Below, one piece after another: positions 1 through 7,417 of a stretch of DNA of 64,000 bases. Under the pieces are notes generated by a model. The model made no database searches and had not been told where the DNA came from. It worked only from the letters and a program-made list of their open reading frames with translations. Origin of the DNA: Janthinobacterium rivuli (GTDB lineage: Bacteria > Pseudomonadota > Gammaproteobacteria > Burkholderiales > Burkholderiaceae_D). The stretch covers positions 62,001 through 126,000 of the forward strand of contig NZ_WFLJ01000001.1 of NCBI RefSeq assembly GCF_009208735.1, in the 5' to 3' direction. Within the stretch, counting starts at the first letter, position 1, and each line of letters opens with the position of its first letter. A program made the position numbers and the translations under genes.

Positions 1-1013
1 GCAAAACCGTCGAGCAAGCCCTGGGTTTTCTTCAGCACGTTGTTGATGCTTTTGACCACGCTCGCATAGCGCACGGCGGCCGCCGCGTCACCCTGCGTCG
101 CGTCGGCCATCACGGCCAGGTCCGCTTGCAGTTCCGACACTTTCAGGGGGAAGGCCGTATCGCGCGCGAAGCGGATTTCCGCCGGCAGCTTGTAGCGGCT
201 GGTGCGGCCGGGATAGCCCGCCAGCAAGATGCCGTCACCGGCCTTCAAGCCTTCGGCCGAGACGACCAGAAAGTCCTTCGATTGGTATGGCACGTTGTCG
301 GGCGACGGGTCGGCCGGACGGCCATCCTTGCCCACGTAGGCGCGCAGGAACGAATAGTCGCCCGTGTGGCGCGGCCATTCATAGTTGTCGATATCGCCGC
401 CGAAGTTGCCGATCTTGTCCGATGGCGCGTACACGAGGCGCACGTCGCGTATCATCATCTGACGGATGCGGTAGTACTCGAGGCCGCGGTGGAAGGCGGG
501 CACGGAGCAGCGGTACATCTTGTCCGTTTCGCATTCGGCGATCAAGTCCTTGACGCGCTTCTCCACGGCTTCGTGGCGCGCGCGGCCGCTCATGTCGGCC
601 GTCAAGCCTTTCAATACGCGCTCGCTGACATTCTCCACCTTGTCCGTCACATACACCAGGCTGTTCGGACCGCCCGGCAGCTCGCTGGCGCGAGTCTTGG
701 CCAGGAAGCCGTTGGTGATGTAATTGTGTTCCGGCGTGGAATTGCGCTGGATGGCGCCATACGCGCAATGGTGGTTCGTCACCACCAGGCCGGCGTCGGA
801 GACGAAAGCGGCCGAGCAGCCGCCCAGCGACACGATGGCGCTCATCGGGTGCTTGCTCAGGTCGGCCAGTTTTTCCGCAGGAATCTCGATGCCGACCCGT
901 TTCAGTTCGGCTTTCAGCTGTGGCAGTTGGTGTGGTTGCCACTGCCCTTCGTCGGCGTGTGCGCCGGCGAACGCGCCCAACAAGGCGACTGGTAATACGA
1001 TTGTCTTGAACAA
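1..1013 (-). CDS. S46 family dipeptidyl-peptidase (DPP7/DPP11 type), N-terminal part; runs off the window
   Basis: This is the N-terminal third or half of a serine peptidase of family S46, periplasmic enzymes that remove dipeptides from peptide N-termini. After a signal peptide ending near AHA-DE comes the family's His motif TNHHC (about residues 79-83), followed by the conserved stretch NFGGDIDNYEWPRHTGDYSF that holds the catalytic Asp region. The catalytic Ser lies in the part beyond the window edge. I place the start at the TTG at 1013: GGAGGGG sits 8 bases upstream of it, and a -10 hexamer (TATACT) at 1048-1043 puts transcription start near 1036, too close to the in-frame ATG at 1028 for that codon to have its own ribosome binding site. 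Family assignment is confident; the start is likely but not proven. Confidence 0.9.
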   Translation of the reverse strand, partial: MFKTIVLPVALLGAFAGAHADEGQWQPHQLPQLKAELKRVGIEIPAEKLADLSKHPMSAIVSLGGCSAAFVSDAGLVVTNHHCAYGAIQRNSTPEHNYITNGFLAKTRASELPGGPNSLVYVTDKVENVSERVLKGLTADMSGRARHEAVEKRVKDLIAECETDKMYRCSVPAFHRGLEYYRIRQMMIRDVRLVYAPSDKIGNFGGDIDNYEWPRHTGDYSFLRAYVGKDGRPADPSPDNVPYQSKDFLVVSAEGLKAGDGILLAGYPGRTSRYKLPAEIRFARDTAFPLKVSELQADLAVMADATQGDAAAAVRYASVVKSINNVLKKTQGLLDGF

Positions 1014-1042
1014 GATATGCCCCTCCATAAAAAGCAGGCGAA

Positions 1043-1048
1043 AGTATA
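1043..1048 (-). promoter_or_regulatory. Probable -10 element for the S46 peptidase gene
   Basis: Read on the minus strand this is TATACT, five of six matches to the sigma-70 -10 consensus. It lies about 30 bases upstream of the TTG start at 1013 and leaves a short leader carrying GGAGGGG. No convincing -35 was seen at 16-18 bases. Confidence 0.45.
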
Positions 1049-1112
1049 GCCTGTCCAGCCTGCATGAGTCGGCAAAAATTATCCTGCTGCAATTACTGTA
1101 TCGATTGCGGCA

Positions 1113-3242
1113 TCAGGCGGCCGGCCGCCCCGTCCCCTGCAAGGGAATCTGCAGCAGCAACCGGCAACCGGCGCCCGAGGCCGGCACGCCCACCTCGAAC
1201 TGTCCGCCCAGCGCCGTCACCCGCTCGGCGATGCCGATCAGGCCGAAGCACTGCTTCTTGCGCTGCTGCTGCGGCGTGATGCCGATGCCGTTGTCGCTGA
1301 TGGCCACATACACGGCGCAGGCATCCGAACTGAGTTCGATCTCGACCTGGCTGGCCTGGGCATGGCGCATGACGTTGCTGAGCGCCTCCTGCACGATGCG
1401 GAACAGCACGATCTCGACCTGGCTGCCGACGGTGGAAAACAGCGCCTCGTCGCGTATCAGCAGCTGGCAAGCGACGCCGCTGCGCTTGCGGAAGTCGCCT
1501 ACCTGCCACTCGATGGCGGCCTGCAAGCCCAGGTCCAGCGCCATCGGACGCAGTTCGTTCATGATGCCGCGCACGCTCTTGATGGTGGTGTCAACGTTGC
1601 TGAGCACGGCGCCGACCCGGCGGTGCAGGCGCGGATGCGAGCCTTCCGTGCGCGCGCTGAGCATGGAAATATCGATGCGCAGCGCCAAGAGGTTTTGTCC
1701 CAGCTCATCGTGGATATCGCGCGAGATGCGCTTGCGCTCGTCTTCCTTGGCCGTTTCCAGGTGCAGCGCCAGCTGGCGCAGCTGCGCATGCGACTGGCGC
1801 AGCGCGCCATCCATCAGCTTGCGTTCGGTAATGTCCGTGTGCGCCACCACCACGCGCAGCGGCCCTTCGCCGAGGAAACGGCTGATCCTGGCCTGCGACC
1901 AGCGGGGGCCCGAGCGCGTGGCAAATTCATACTCGAGCGCAAACGTGTCCGCATTGCCGGCAATGACGGCGCGGATGCCGGCGGCCAATTCGCGGCCGGC
2001 GCTGCGCTGCCAGCGCGGGTCCGACTCGCAAAATTCCAGATACTGCAGCGGCTGTGGCGTTTGCCCGACGAAGGCCAGGCAAGCTTGGTTGGCATGCACG
2101 ACGCGGCCCGCCCGGTCCAGCACCAGCACCCGGTCCGTCAAGGAATCGATGGTGGCGTGAAAGAAGCGCTCCGCATCGCGCAAGGCTTCCTGCGCCCGCT
2201 CGCGCTGGTGTACTTCCAGTTGCAGATGCTGGTTGGCCCGCAGCAATTCGGCCGTGCGGTCGACCACCCGCTGGTCCAGCTCGCGGTGCAGTTCGCGCAA
2301 GTCCGCCTCGGCCAGCTTGCGTTCGGTGATATCGGAAAACACGCCGACAAAATGGCTGATGGCGCCGTCCGGGCTGCGCATGGGCGTGATCGACAGCGAT
2401 TCGACGAAGCGCTCGCCGTTCTTGCGCCGGTTCACCAGTTCGCCATACCAGCTGCCATCCTGGTGCAGGCTGCGCCACATGGCTTCATAAAAATGCGGCA
2501 GATGCGTGCCGCCGCCGAGGAAGGATGGGTCGCGCCCGATGGCTTCCTCCGCCTGGTAGCCGGTGATCGTGGTGAAGGCGGGGTTGACGGAAATGATGCG
2601 GTTGGCGCTGTCCGTCACCAGCACGCCTTCGCGTATGCTGTCGAGGATGACGAAGGCGCGCCGCAAGGCCGATTCGCGCGCGTGCTCGTCGCCCAGGTCC
2701 GTCACCAGCATGCGCGCCGTGGCGCTGGCCGCGTCGAAATTGGCCTCGATGCGCACCATGCCGCCCATGCCGCCCGCGTCGCCCTGGAACAGTTGCGCTT
2801 CAAGCACCTGGCGCGTGCCGCTGGCAAAGACGGCGTCGAGGAAGCGGCGGAAGCCGACCTGCGCCTGGGGTGCGACGAATTGCTCGAAACGTCGTCCCAG
2901 CAGCTGGTTCCTGTCGCGCTGCAACAAGCCGCAGGCCGCCACGTTGACGCGCGTGATCACGCCTTCGCGCGCCAGCGAAAAGTAGCTGACGGGCGCCTGT
3001 TCATACAGCTGCGCATAACGGTCGCGGCTGTTTTCATATTCATTCTTCAGCTGCTCCAGCTCGGCCAGGGCCGCGCTCTGCATTTCCAGCTCGATCTGGC
3101 TGACCTGCAGCTCATGCAGCTGACGCATCACGTCTTCATTCGACTGCGGCGGCGCTGCGGGCTGGCGCTGCTGCGCCGCCAATTGTTCGGCCTGCTCTCG
3201 CAACCTGGCCGGCGCGCTGCCGTCGTCGAATGGTTCGTTCAT
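1113..3242 (-). CDS. Multi-PAS sensor histidine kinase, HisKA_3 (NarL/NreB) type
   Basis: The 709-residue soluble kinase begins with a coiled segment (about 10-75), then three PAS-like sensor modules (about 75-185, 195-310 and 355-475; the second and third end in the typical DITERK linker), a HisKA_3 dimerisation helix with phospho-acceptor His at about residue 511 in RDIHDELGQ, and a C-terminal HATPase domain with SDNGIGI. No membrane segments are visible, so it probably senses a cytoplasmic ligand or redox state. Such kinases normally phosphorylate NarL/LuxR-type response regulators, but none lies in this window. Its ATG overlaps the stop of the CheB-CheR fusion gene by 4 bases (ATGA), so the two are translationally coupled and very probably work together. 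The input signal is unknown. Confidence 0.9.
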   Translation of the reverse strand: MNEPFDDGSAPARLREQAEQLAAQQRQPAAPPQSNEDVMRQLHELQVSQIELEMQSAALAELEQLKNEYENSRDRYAQLYEQAPVSYFSLAREGVITRVNVAACGLLQRDRNQLLGRRFEQFVAPQAQVGFRRFLDAVFASGTRQVLEAQLFQGDAGGMGGMVRIEANFDAASATARMLVTDLGDEHARESALRRAFVILDSIREGVLVTDSANRIISVNPAFTTITGYQAEEAIGRDPSFLGGGTHLPHFYEAMWRSLHQDGSWYGELVNRRKNGERFVESLSITPMRSPDGAISHFVGVFSDITERKLAEADLRELHRELDQRVVDRTAELLRANQHLQLEVHQRERAQEALRDAERFFHATIDSLTDRVLVLDRAGRVVHANQACLAFVGQTPQPLQYLEFCESDPRWQRSAGRELAAGIRAVIAGNADTFALEYEFATRSGPRWSQARISRFLGEGPLRVVVAHTDITERKLMDGALRQSHAQLRQLALHLETAKEDERKRISRDIHDELGQNLLALRIDISMLSARTEGSHPRLHRRVGAVLSNVDTTIKSVRGIMNELRPMALDLGLQAAIEWQVGDFRKRSGVACQLLIRDEALFSTVGSQVEIVLFRIVQEALSNVMRHAQASQVEIELSSDACAVYVAISDNGIGITPQQQRKKQCFGLIGIAERVTALGGQFEVGVPASGAGCRLLLQIPLQGTGRPAA

Positions 3243-5905
3243 GACGCGCTCTCTCCTGCTTTCCCGTCTGCCACGGCGCCGGACTGGATCTGGCGCAGCT
3301 GGGCCTCCAGTACCTTGGACTCGGTAATGTTAATAAAGGTTACCACCACGCCATCGATGACATTTTCCACCGTGCGGTAAGGCATGATCCGCACGTTGTA
3401 CCAGCGCCCGTTCTTGGTCTGCACCTGCCGTTCGCAAAACACGAGGCTGCGGATCACTTCCAGCGCATCCGCCTCCAGATTCGGGTAGGCGAGATCGTTG
3501 ACGATGTCGCTGAGCGGACGGCGCAAGTCCGTCTGGATCAGCTTATAGATTTGCGTGGCCGGCGCCGTGAAGCGGCGGATGCGCAGCTCGCTGTCGAGGA
3601 AAATGGTGGCGATGTCGGTGCTGTTGAGCAGGTTCTTCATGTCGCTGTTGACCAGCGACAAATCGTCGACCTTCGACTGCAGCTCCGCATTGACCGTGTA
3701 CAGTTCTTCGTTGAGCGACTGCATCTCTTCCTTCGAGGTGGTCAACTCCTCGTTCGCCGATTGCAGTTCTTCATTGGTCGACTGCAATTCCTCGTTGGCC
3801 GACTTGAGTTCTTCGCGCGAGGTCTGCATTTCATCGCGCACGGCCTGGATTTCATTGCGTGCCTGGATCAGCTGCTGCTCCAGTTCCAGCACCTTGGGAT
3901 TCGGCGAGCGGCCCCGGCGCGCGGTAGCCGCCAGCGGCACGCTGGCAAACGTGACGAAGACCATGCCGCGCAACGCTTCGGGCTGAAGCAAGGCTTCCGC
4001 CGTCAAATCCACGCCCTGCGCCTGCCCTGCGTGATCCTTGAGCACCAGGCCTTTCAGGCGTACCAGGCTGTCGCTTTGCAGCGCCTGCTTGATCAGGCCC
4101 GCCAGCTCGTAGCGCAAGCCTTCGCGCGCCATGGCGTGGATGTTCCAGTTGGCCTTGCCTGCCGCCGGCTCCAGGAAGGCGCCCGTGCGGCCATTGATGT
4201 ACAGGATGTCCCCATCCTGGTTCAGCAGCACGGCCGCAGGCGAGTATTTTTGGAGCAATAATTGCTCGACATGGGATTGGATTTTTCCGGGCATGCTGAC
4301 TTCTCTTGTGTCGCTGGGGGTAGGAGGAGTGGCCGACGATACCTTGGTGGGAAAGTACGTCAGCAAGCGCTGGCGCGCCAGGTTATCGAGCCGGCGGTAC
4401 ATCCGGCTCGACGTCGTCAGCGGCGCGAACAGCTCGGAAAAATGTCCTGGCGTGTCGGCGCTGCCCAACAGCAAAACGCCGTCGCGGTTCAGGGCGTAAT
4501 GAAACAGGGGAATCAAACGCTGCTGCAATTTGGCATTGAGGTAAATCAACAGGTTGCGGCAGCACAGGATATCGAGCTTGGTAAACGGCGGATCGGAAAT
4601 GATGTTTTGCTGGGCAAAGATGATCATGTTACGGATCTCTTTCCGGACCAGGTAATCGTTCTTGTCCTGCAAGAAAAACCGTTCCAGGCGCTCGGCCGAC
4701 ACGTCGCTGCTGATACTGTGCGGAAAGCGCCCCTGGCGCGCGCGGTCGATGGCGTCGGCCGACAGGTCGGTGGCAAAGATCTGCAGGCTGTACTTCGCCG
4801 GCGGGTTGCTGCCGGCGACCACCTCATGGAACACCATGGCCAGCGAATACGCTTCCTCGCCCGTGGAACAGGCAGGAATCCAGGCCTTGAAGGCACGCCC
4901 TTCCGGGTGGGCTGCCAGCATTTGCGGCAAGACCACCATCTTCAGGTATTCCCACACTTTCGGGTCGCGGAAAAAATTCGTCACGCCGATCAGCAACTCC
5001 TTGAACAGCAAGTCGATTTCCGCGGGATTGTTGCGCAGATAGGAAATGTACTCTTCCATCGACGTCATCTGGTACAAGCTCATGCGGCGCTCGATGCGGC
5101 GCAGCACCGTGTTGATCTTGTAGTCGGAAAAGCTGTTGCCCGTATGTTCGGTCAGCAAGGCGACAATTTCCTGCAAGGAATTGCGTCCGCTCGCCTGCTT
5201 GCCCGGCAACTCCAGGAAGCTGCTGCGAAACAGGTAACTGACGATCTTTTCCGGCATCTTGTCGGGAAAATCGACGAGGTCCACCGCGTCGGCGGCGATG
5301 GCGCTTTGCGGCATCATGTCGAACTTGGCCGTATCGGGATGCTGGGCCAGGGTCAGGCCGCCCGCCTGCTTGATGGCCTGCAAGCCGCGCGTGCCATCGC
5401 TGCCCATGCCGGACAGGATCACGCCCACGGCCAGTTCGCCCAGCTCGGCCGCCAGGCTTTCAAAGAAAGCATTGATGGGCAAGCGATGTCCGCGCAGTTG
5501 CAGCGGCTCGCTGAGCAGGAAACGTCCCTTCGACAGGCCCAGGTCGGCGTTCGACGGAATCACATAGATATGGTTGGGCTGCAAAACCGCCTGGTGCGTG
5601 ATTTCCGTGACGGGAATGCTGGTAGCCCGCTGCAGCAGTTCCGGCAACAAGGCTTTTTGCGTGGGATCCAGATGCTGGATCACCACATAGGCGATGCCGC
5701 TCTCCTGCGGCACATGGGTCAGAAAAGCGACAATAGGGTCGAGTCCGCCAGCGGAAGCGCCGATGGCCACCACGGGAAAACCGATGGTGGACGCTTCAGC
5801 AGGCTGGCTGGCCGGACTGGTTTTGCTGCGTTTGCGGGTTATCATCGTCTGCAAGAAACCGGCCTCGGCAAACCTTGCCATGGCCGGCAATTGATAATCT
5901 TGCAT
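3239..5905 (-). CDS. CheB-CheR-PAS fusion: methylesterase / methyltransferase sensory protein
   Basis: One polypeptide joins a CheB-type methylesterase domain (Ser in IGASAGG near residue 51, His in VIQHLDP, Asp in GMGSDG), a CheR methyltransferase (NFFRDP, then ACSTGEEAYSLAM in the SAM-binding region), a long heptad-repeat coiled coil rich in EEL units (roughly 650-735), and a C-terminal PAS domain. There is no receiver domain on the CheB part, so it should not be controlled by CheA in the usual way. Fusions of this kind are known in many proteobacteria, often beside PAS kinases. The start is uncertain: the frame is open to a TTG at 5929, but I prefer the ATG at 5905 (888 residues). An ATG at 5845, just before the CheB homology, is also possible. 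The gene overlaps the following kinase by 4 bases. Confidence 0.88.
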   Translation of the reverse strand: MQDYQLPAMARFAEAGFLQTMITRKRSKTSPASQPAEASTIGFPVVAIGASAGGLDPIVAFLTHVPQESGIAYVVIQHLDPTQKALLPELLQRATSIPVTEITHQAVLQPNHIYVIPSNADLGLSKGRFLLSEPLQLRGHRLPINAFFESLAAELGELAVGVILSGMGSDGTRGLQAIKQAGGLTLAQHPDTAKFDMMPQSAIAADAVDLVDFPDKMPEKIVSYLFRSSFLELPGKQASGRNSLQEIVALLTEHTGNSFSDYKINTVLRRIERRMSLYQMTSMEEYISYLRNNPAEIDLLFKELLIGVTNFFRDPKVWEYLKMVVLPQMLAAHPEGRAFKAWIPACSTGEEAYSLAMVFHEVVAGSNPPAKYSLQIFATDLSADAIDRARQGRFPHSISSDVSAERLERFFLQDKNDYLVRKEIRNMIIFAQQNIISDPPFTKLDILCCRNLLIYLNAKLQQRLIPLFHYALNRDGVLLLGSADTPGHFSELFAPLTTSSRMYRRLDNLARQRLLTYFPTKVSSATPPTPSDTREVSMPGKIQSHVEQLLLQKYSPAAVLLNQDGDILYINGRTGAFLEPAAGKANWNIHAMAREGLRYELAGLIKQALQSDSLVRLKGLVLKDHAGQAQGVDLTAEALLQPEALRGMVFVTFASVPLAATARRGRSPNPKVLELEQQLIQARNEIQAVRDEMQTSREELKSANEELQSTNEELQSANEELTTSKEEMQSLNEELYTVNAELQSKVDDLSLVNSDMKNLLNSTDIATIFLDSELRIRRFTAPATQIYKLIQTDLRRPLSDIVNDLAYPNLEADALEVIRSLVFCERQVQTKNGRWYNVRIMPYRTVENVIDGVVVTFINITESKVLEAQLRQIQSGAVADGKAGESAS

Positions 5906-5940
5906 TCTAGCACTCAAGATGCGCGGCAAAACACGAATTT

Positions 5941-5963
5941 GGCGCAGGACTTTTCCCTGCGCC
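5941..5963 (-). terminator. Hairpin between the efflux operon and the cheB-cheR gene
   Basis: A perfect 8-bp stem (GGCGCAGG at 5941-5948 paired with CCTGCGCC at 5956-5963) with a 7-base loop lies just after the stop of the outer-membrane gene. On the minus strand it is followed by AAATTCGTGTTTT, a weak and interrupted U tract, so it may terminate only part of the transcripts. Confidence 0.45.
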
Positions 5964-5986
5964 AGGCTGCCCCGGTACTGTCCCCT

Positions 5987-7417
5987 TTACTGCGCCTGCG
6001 GCACATGCCAGCCGCCGCCCAGCGACTGGATCAGGGCCACGGCCGTCGTCTGGCGGTCCGCCTGCGCCTGCACCAGCGAACGGCGCGCCGACAAGGCCGT
6101 CACTTGCGCCGTCACCACGTCCGTATAGCCGACCTGGCCCGCGTTGTAGCGGTTCAGCATCTGCTGCTCGACCTGGTCGGCGGCCGCTGACGCCTGCTGG
6201 CGCAAGGCCAGCTGCTCGGCCAGCGCGCGCGTGGCCGACAACTGGTCTTCCACGGCGCCAAAGGCGGCCAGCACCGTCTGGCGGTAGCGCGCCACGGCCG
6301 CTTCATGGCCGGCCTTGGCCGCGTCCACGCTGGCCGTGGTGGCGCCCGCGTTGAACAGCGTCTGCGCGGCCGACACGCCCAGCGACCACAGGCTCGATGA
6401 GGCATTGAACAGGTCGCCGACACGGCTGGCGCCGGAACCGTAGGAACCCGTCAGGTTCAGGCTCGGGTAATACGCGGAACGGGCGATGCCGATCTGCTCG
6501 TTGGCCACGGCGACTCTACGCTCGGCGGCGGCGATGTCGGGACGGCGCTGCAGCAGGGTCGACGGCACGCCCAGCGGCACCTCGGGCACGGTCAGCGTCC
6601 ACGGCGCCACGGCCAGGCTGAAGTCGGACGGCGCGCGGCCCAAAAGTATCGCGATCGCATGTTCCAGCTGGGCGCGCGCGCGCGTCTGGCTCGACAGGTC
6701 GATCTGCGCATTGGCCAGCTGCGTCTGCGCCTGCAGCAGGTCGGACTTGGCGGCGATGCCGGCATTGAAGCGGTTGCTGGTGATGTCGAGCACGCGCTTG
6801 TAGCCATCGATGGTGGCATTGAGCAGCGCGATCTGCGCATCGCTCTGGCGCAGCGAAAAATAATTGGTGGCCAGCTCGCCCTGCGCCGACAGGCGCGCCG
6901 CGGCCAGGTCCGCCGCGCTGGCGCTGGCGCTGGCGTCGGCGCCCGTCACACCGGCGCGCAGCTTGCCCCACACGTCCGGTTCCCAAGAGGCGCCGATAGC
7001 CGCCTTGAAGTTGTTGTTCGTCTGCTGCTCGCCGCCGCCACCGGAACGGGCGCCGCTGCCCGTCAGGTTCACGGTCGGGAACAGCGAGGCGCGCTGTTCG
7101 CGCACCAGCGCGCGCGCCTGCTCGTACGAGGCGATGGCGGCCGCCACGTTCTGGTTCGAGATGTCGATGCCTTCGGCCAGCTGATTCAATTGCGCGTCGC
7201 CGAACAGGGTCCACCACGGCCCCCGTTCCAGCGTGTCGGCCGGCACGGCAGGCTGCCAGCCGGCCGCCTCCTTGAACGTGTGCGGCGCGGCGGCCGTCGG
7301 CGTTTCATACGCGGGGCTGACGGCGCAACCGGCCAGCAGCAGGAAAGCGGTGGCCGCGCCCAGCGCCAGCAGGCGGCGCGCGGGGACGGTCGATACGATA
7401 GGTTTTACTTGCTTCAT
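5987..7417 (-). CDS. RND efflux outer-membrane channel lipoprotein (NodT/OprM family)
   Basis: This 476-residue protein forms the outer-membrane exit duct of the RND pump encoded just upstream. A lipoprotein signal peptide ends in the lipobox LLAGC with Cys31 as the lipidated residue. The rest shows two related halves with Ala/Gln-rich coiled segments typical of the TolC/OprM periplasmic barrel, including NLTGSYGSGASRVGDL in the second half. The ATG overlaps the stop of the MdtC-like pump gene by 4 bases, so it is the last gene of a four-gene operon. E. coli mdtABC lacks its own channel and uses TolC; here a dedicated lipoprotein channel is built in. Substrates cannot be read from the sequence. 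Confidence 0.93.
   Translation of the reverse strand: MKQVKPIVSTVPARRLLALGAATAFLLLAGCAVSPAYETPTAAAPHTFKEAAGWQPAVPADTLERGPWWTLFGDAQLNQLAEGIDISNQNVAAAIASYEQARALVREQRASLFPTVNLTGSGARSGGGGEQQTNNNFKAAIGASWEPDVWGKLRAGVTGADASASASAADLAAARLSAQGELATNYFSLRQSDAQIALLNATIDGYKRVLDITSNRFNAGIAAKSDLLQAQTQLANAQIDLSSQTRARAQLEHAIAILLGRAPSDFSLAVAPWTLTVPEVPLGVPSTLLQRRPDIAAAERRVAVANEQIGIARSAYYPSLNLTGSYGSGASRVGDLFNASSSLWSLGVSAAQTLFNAGATTASVDAAKAGHEAAVARYRQTVLAAFGAVEDQLSATRALAEQLALRQQASAAADQVEQQMLNRYNAGQVGYTDVVTAQVTALSARRSLVQAQADRQTTAVALIQSLGGGWHVPQAQ

Noticed and set aside
3640..3860. Apparent tandem DNA repeats in the cheB-cheR gene
   Set aside because: The imperfect repetition comes from the heptad EEL coiled coil of the protein and is not a mobile or CRISPR-like repeat.
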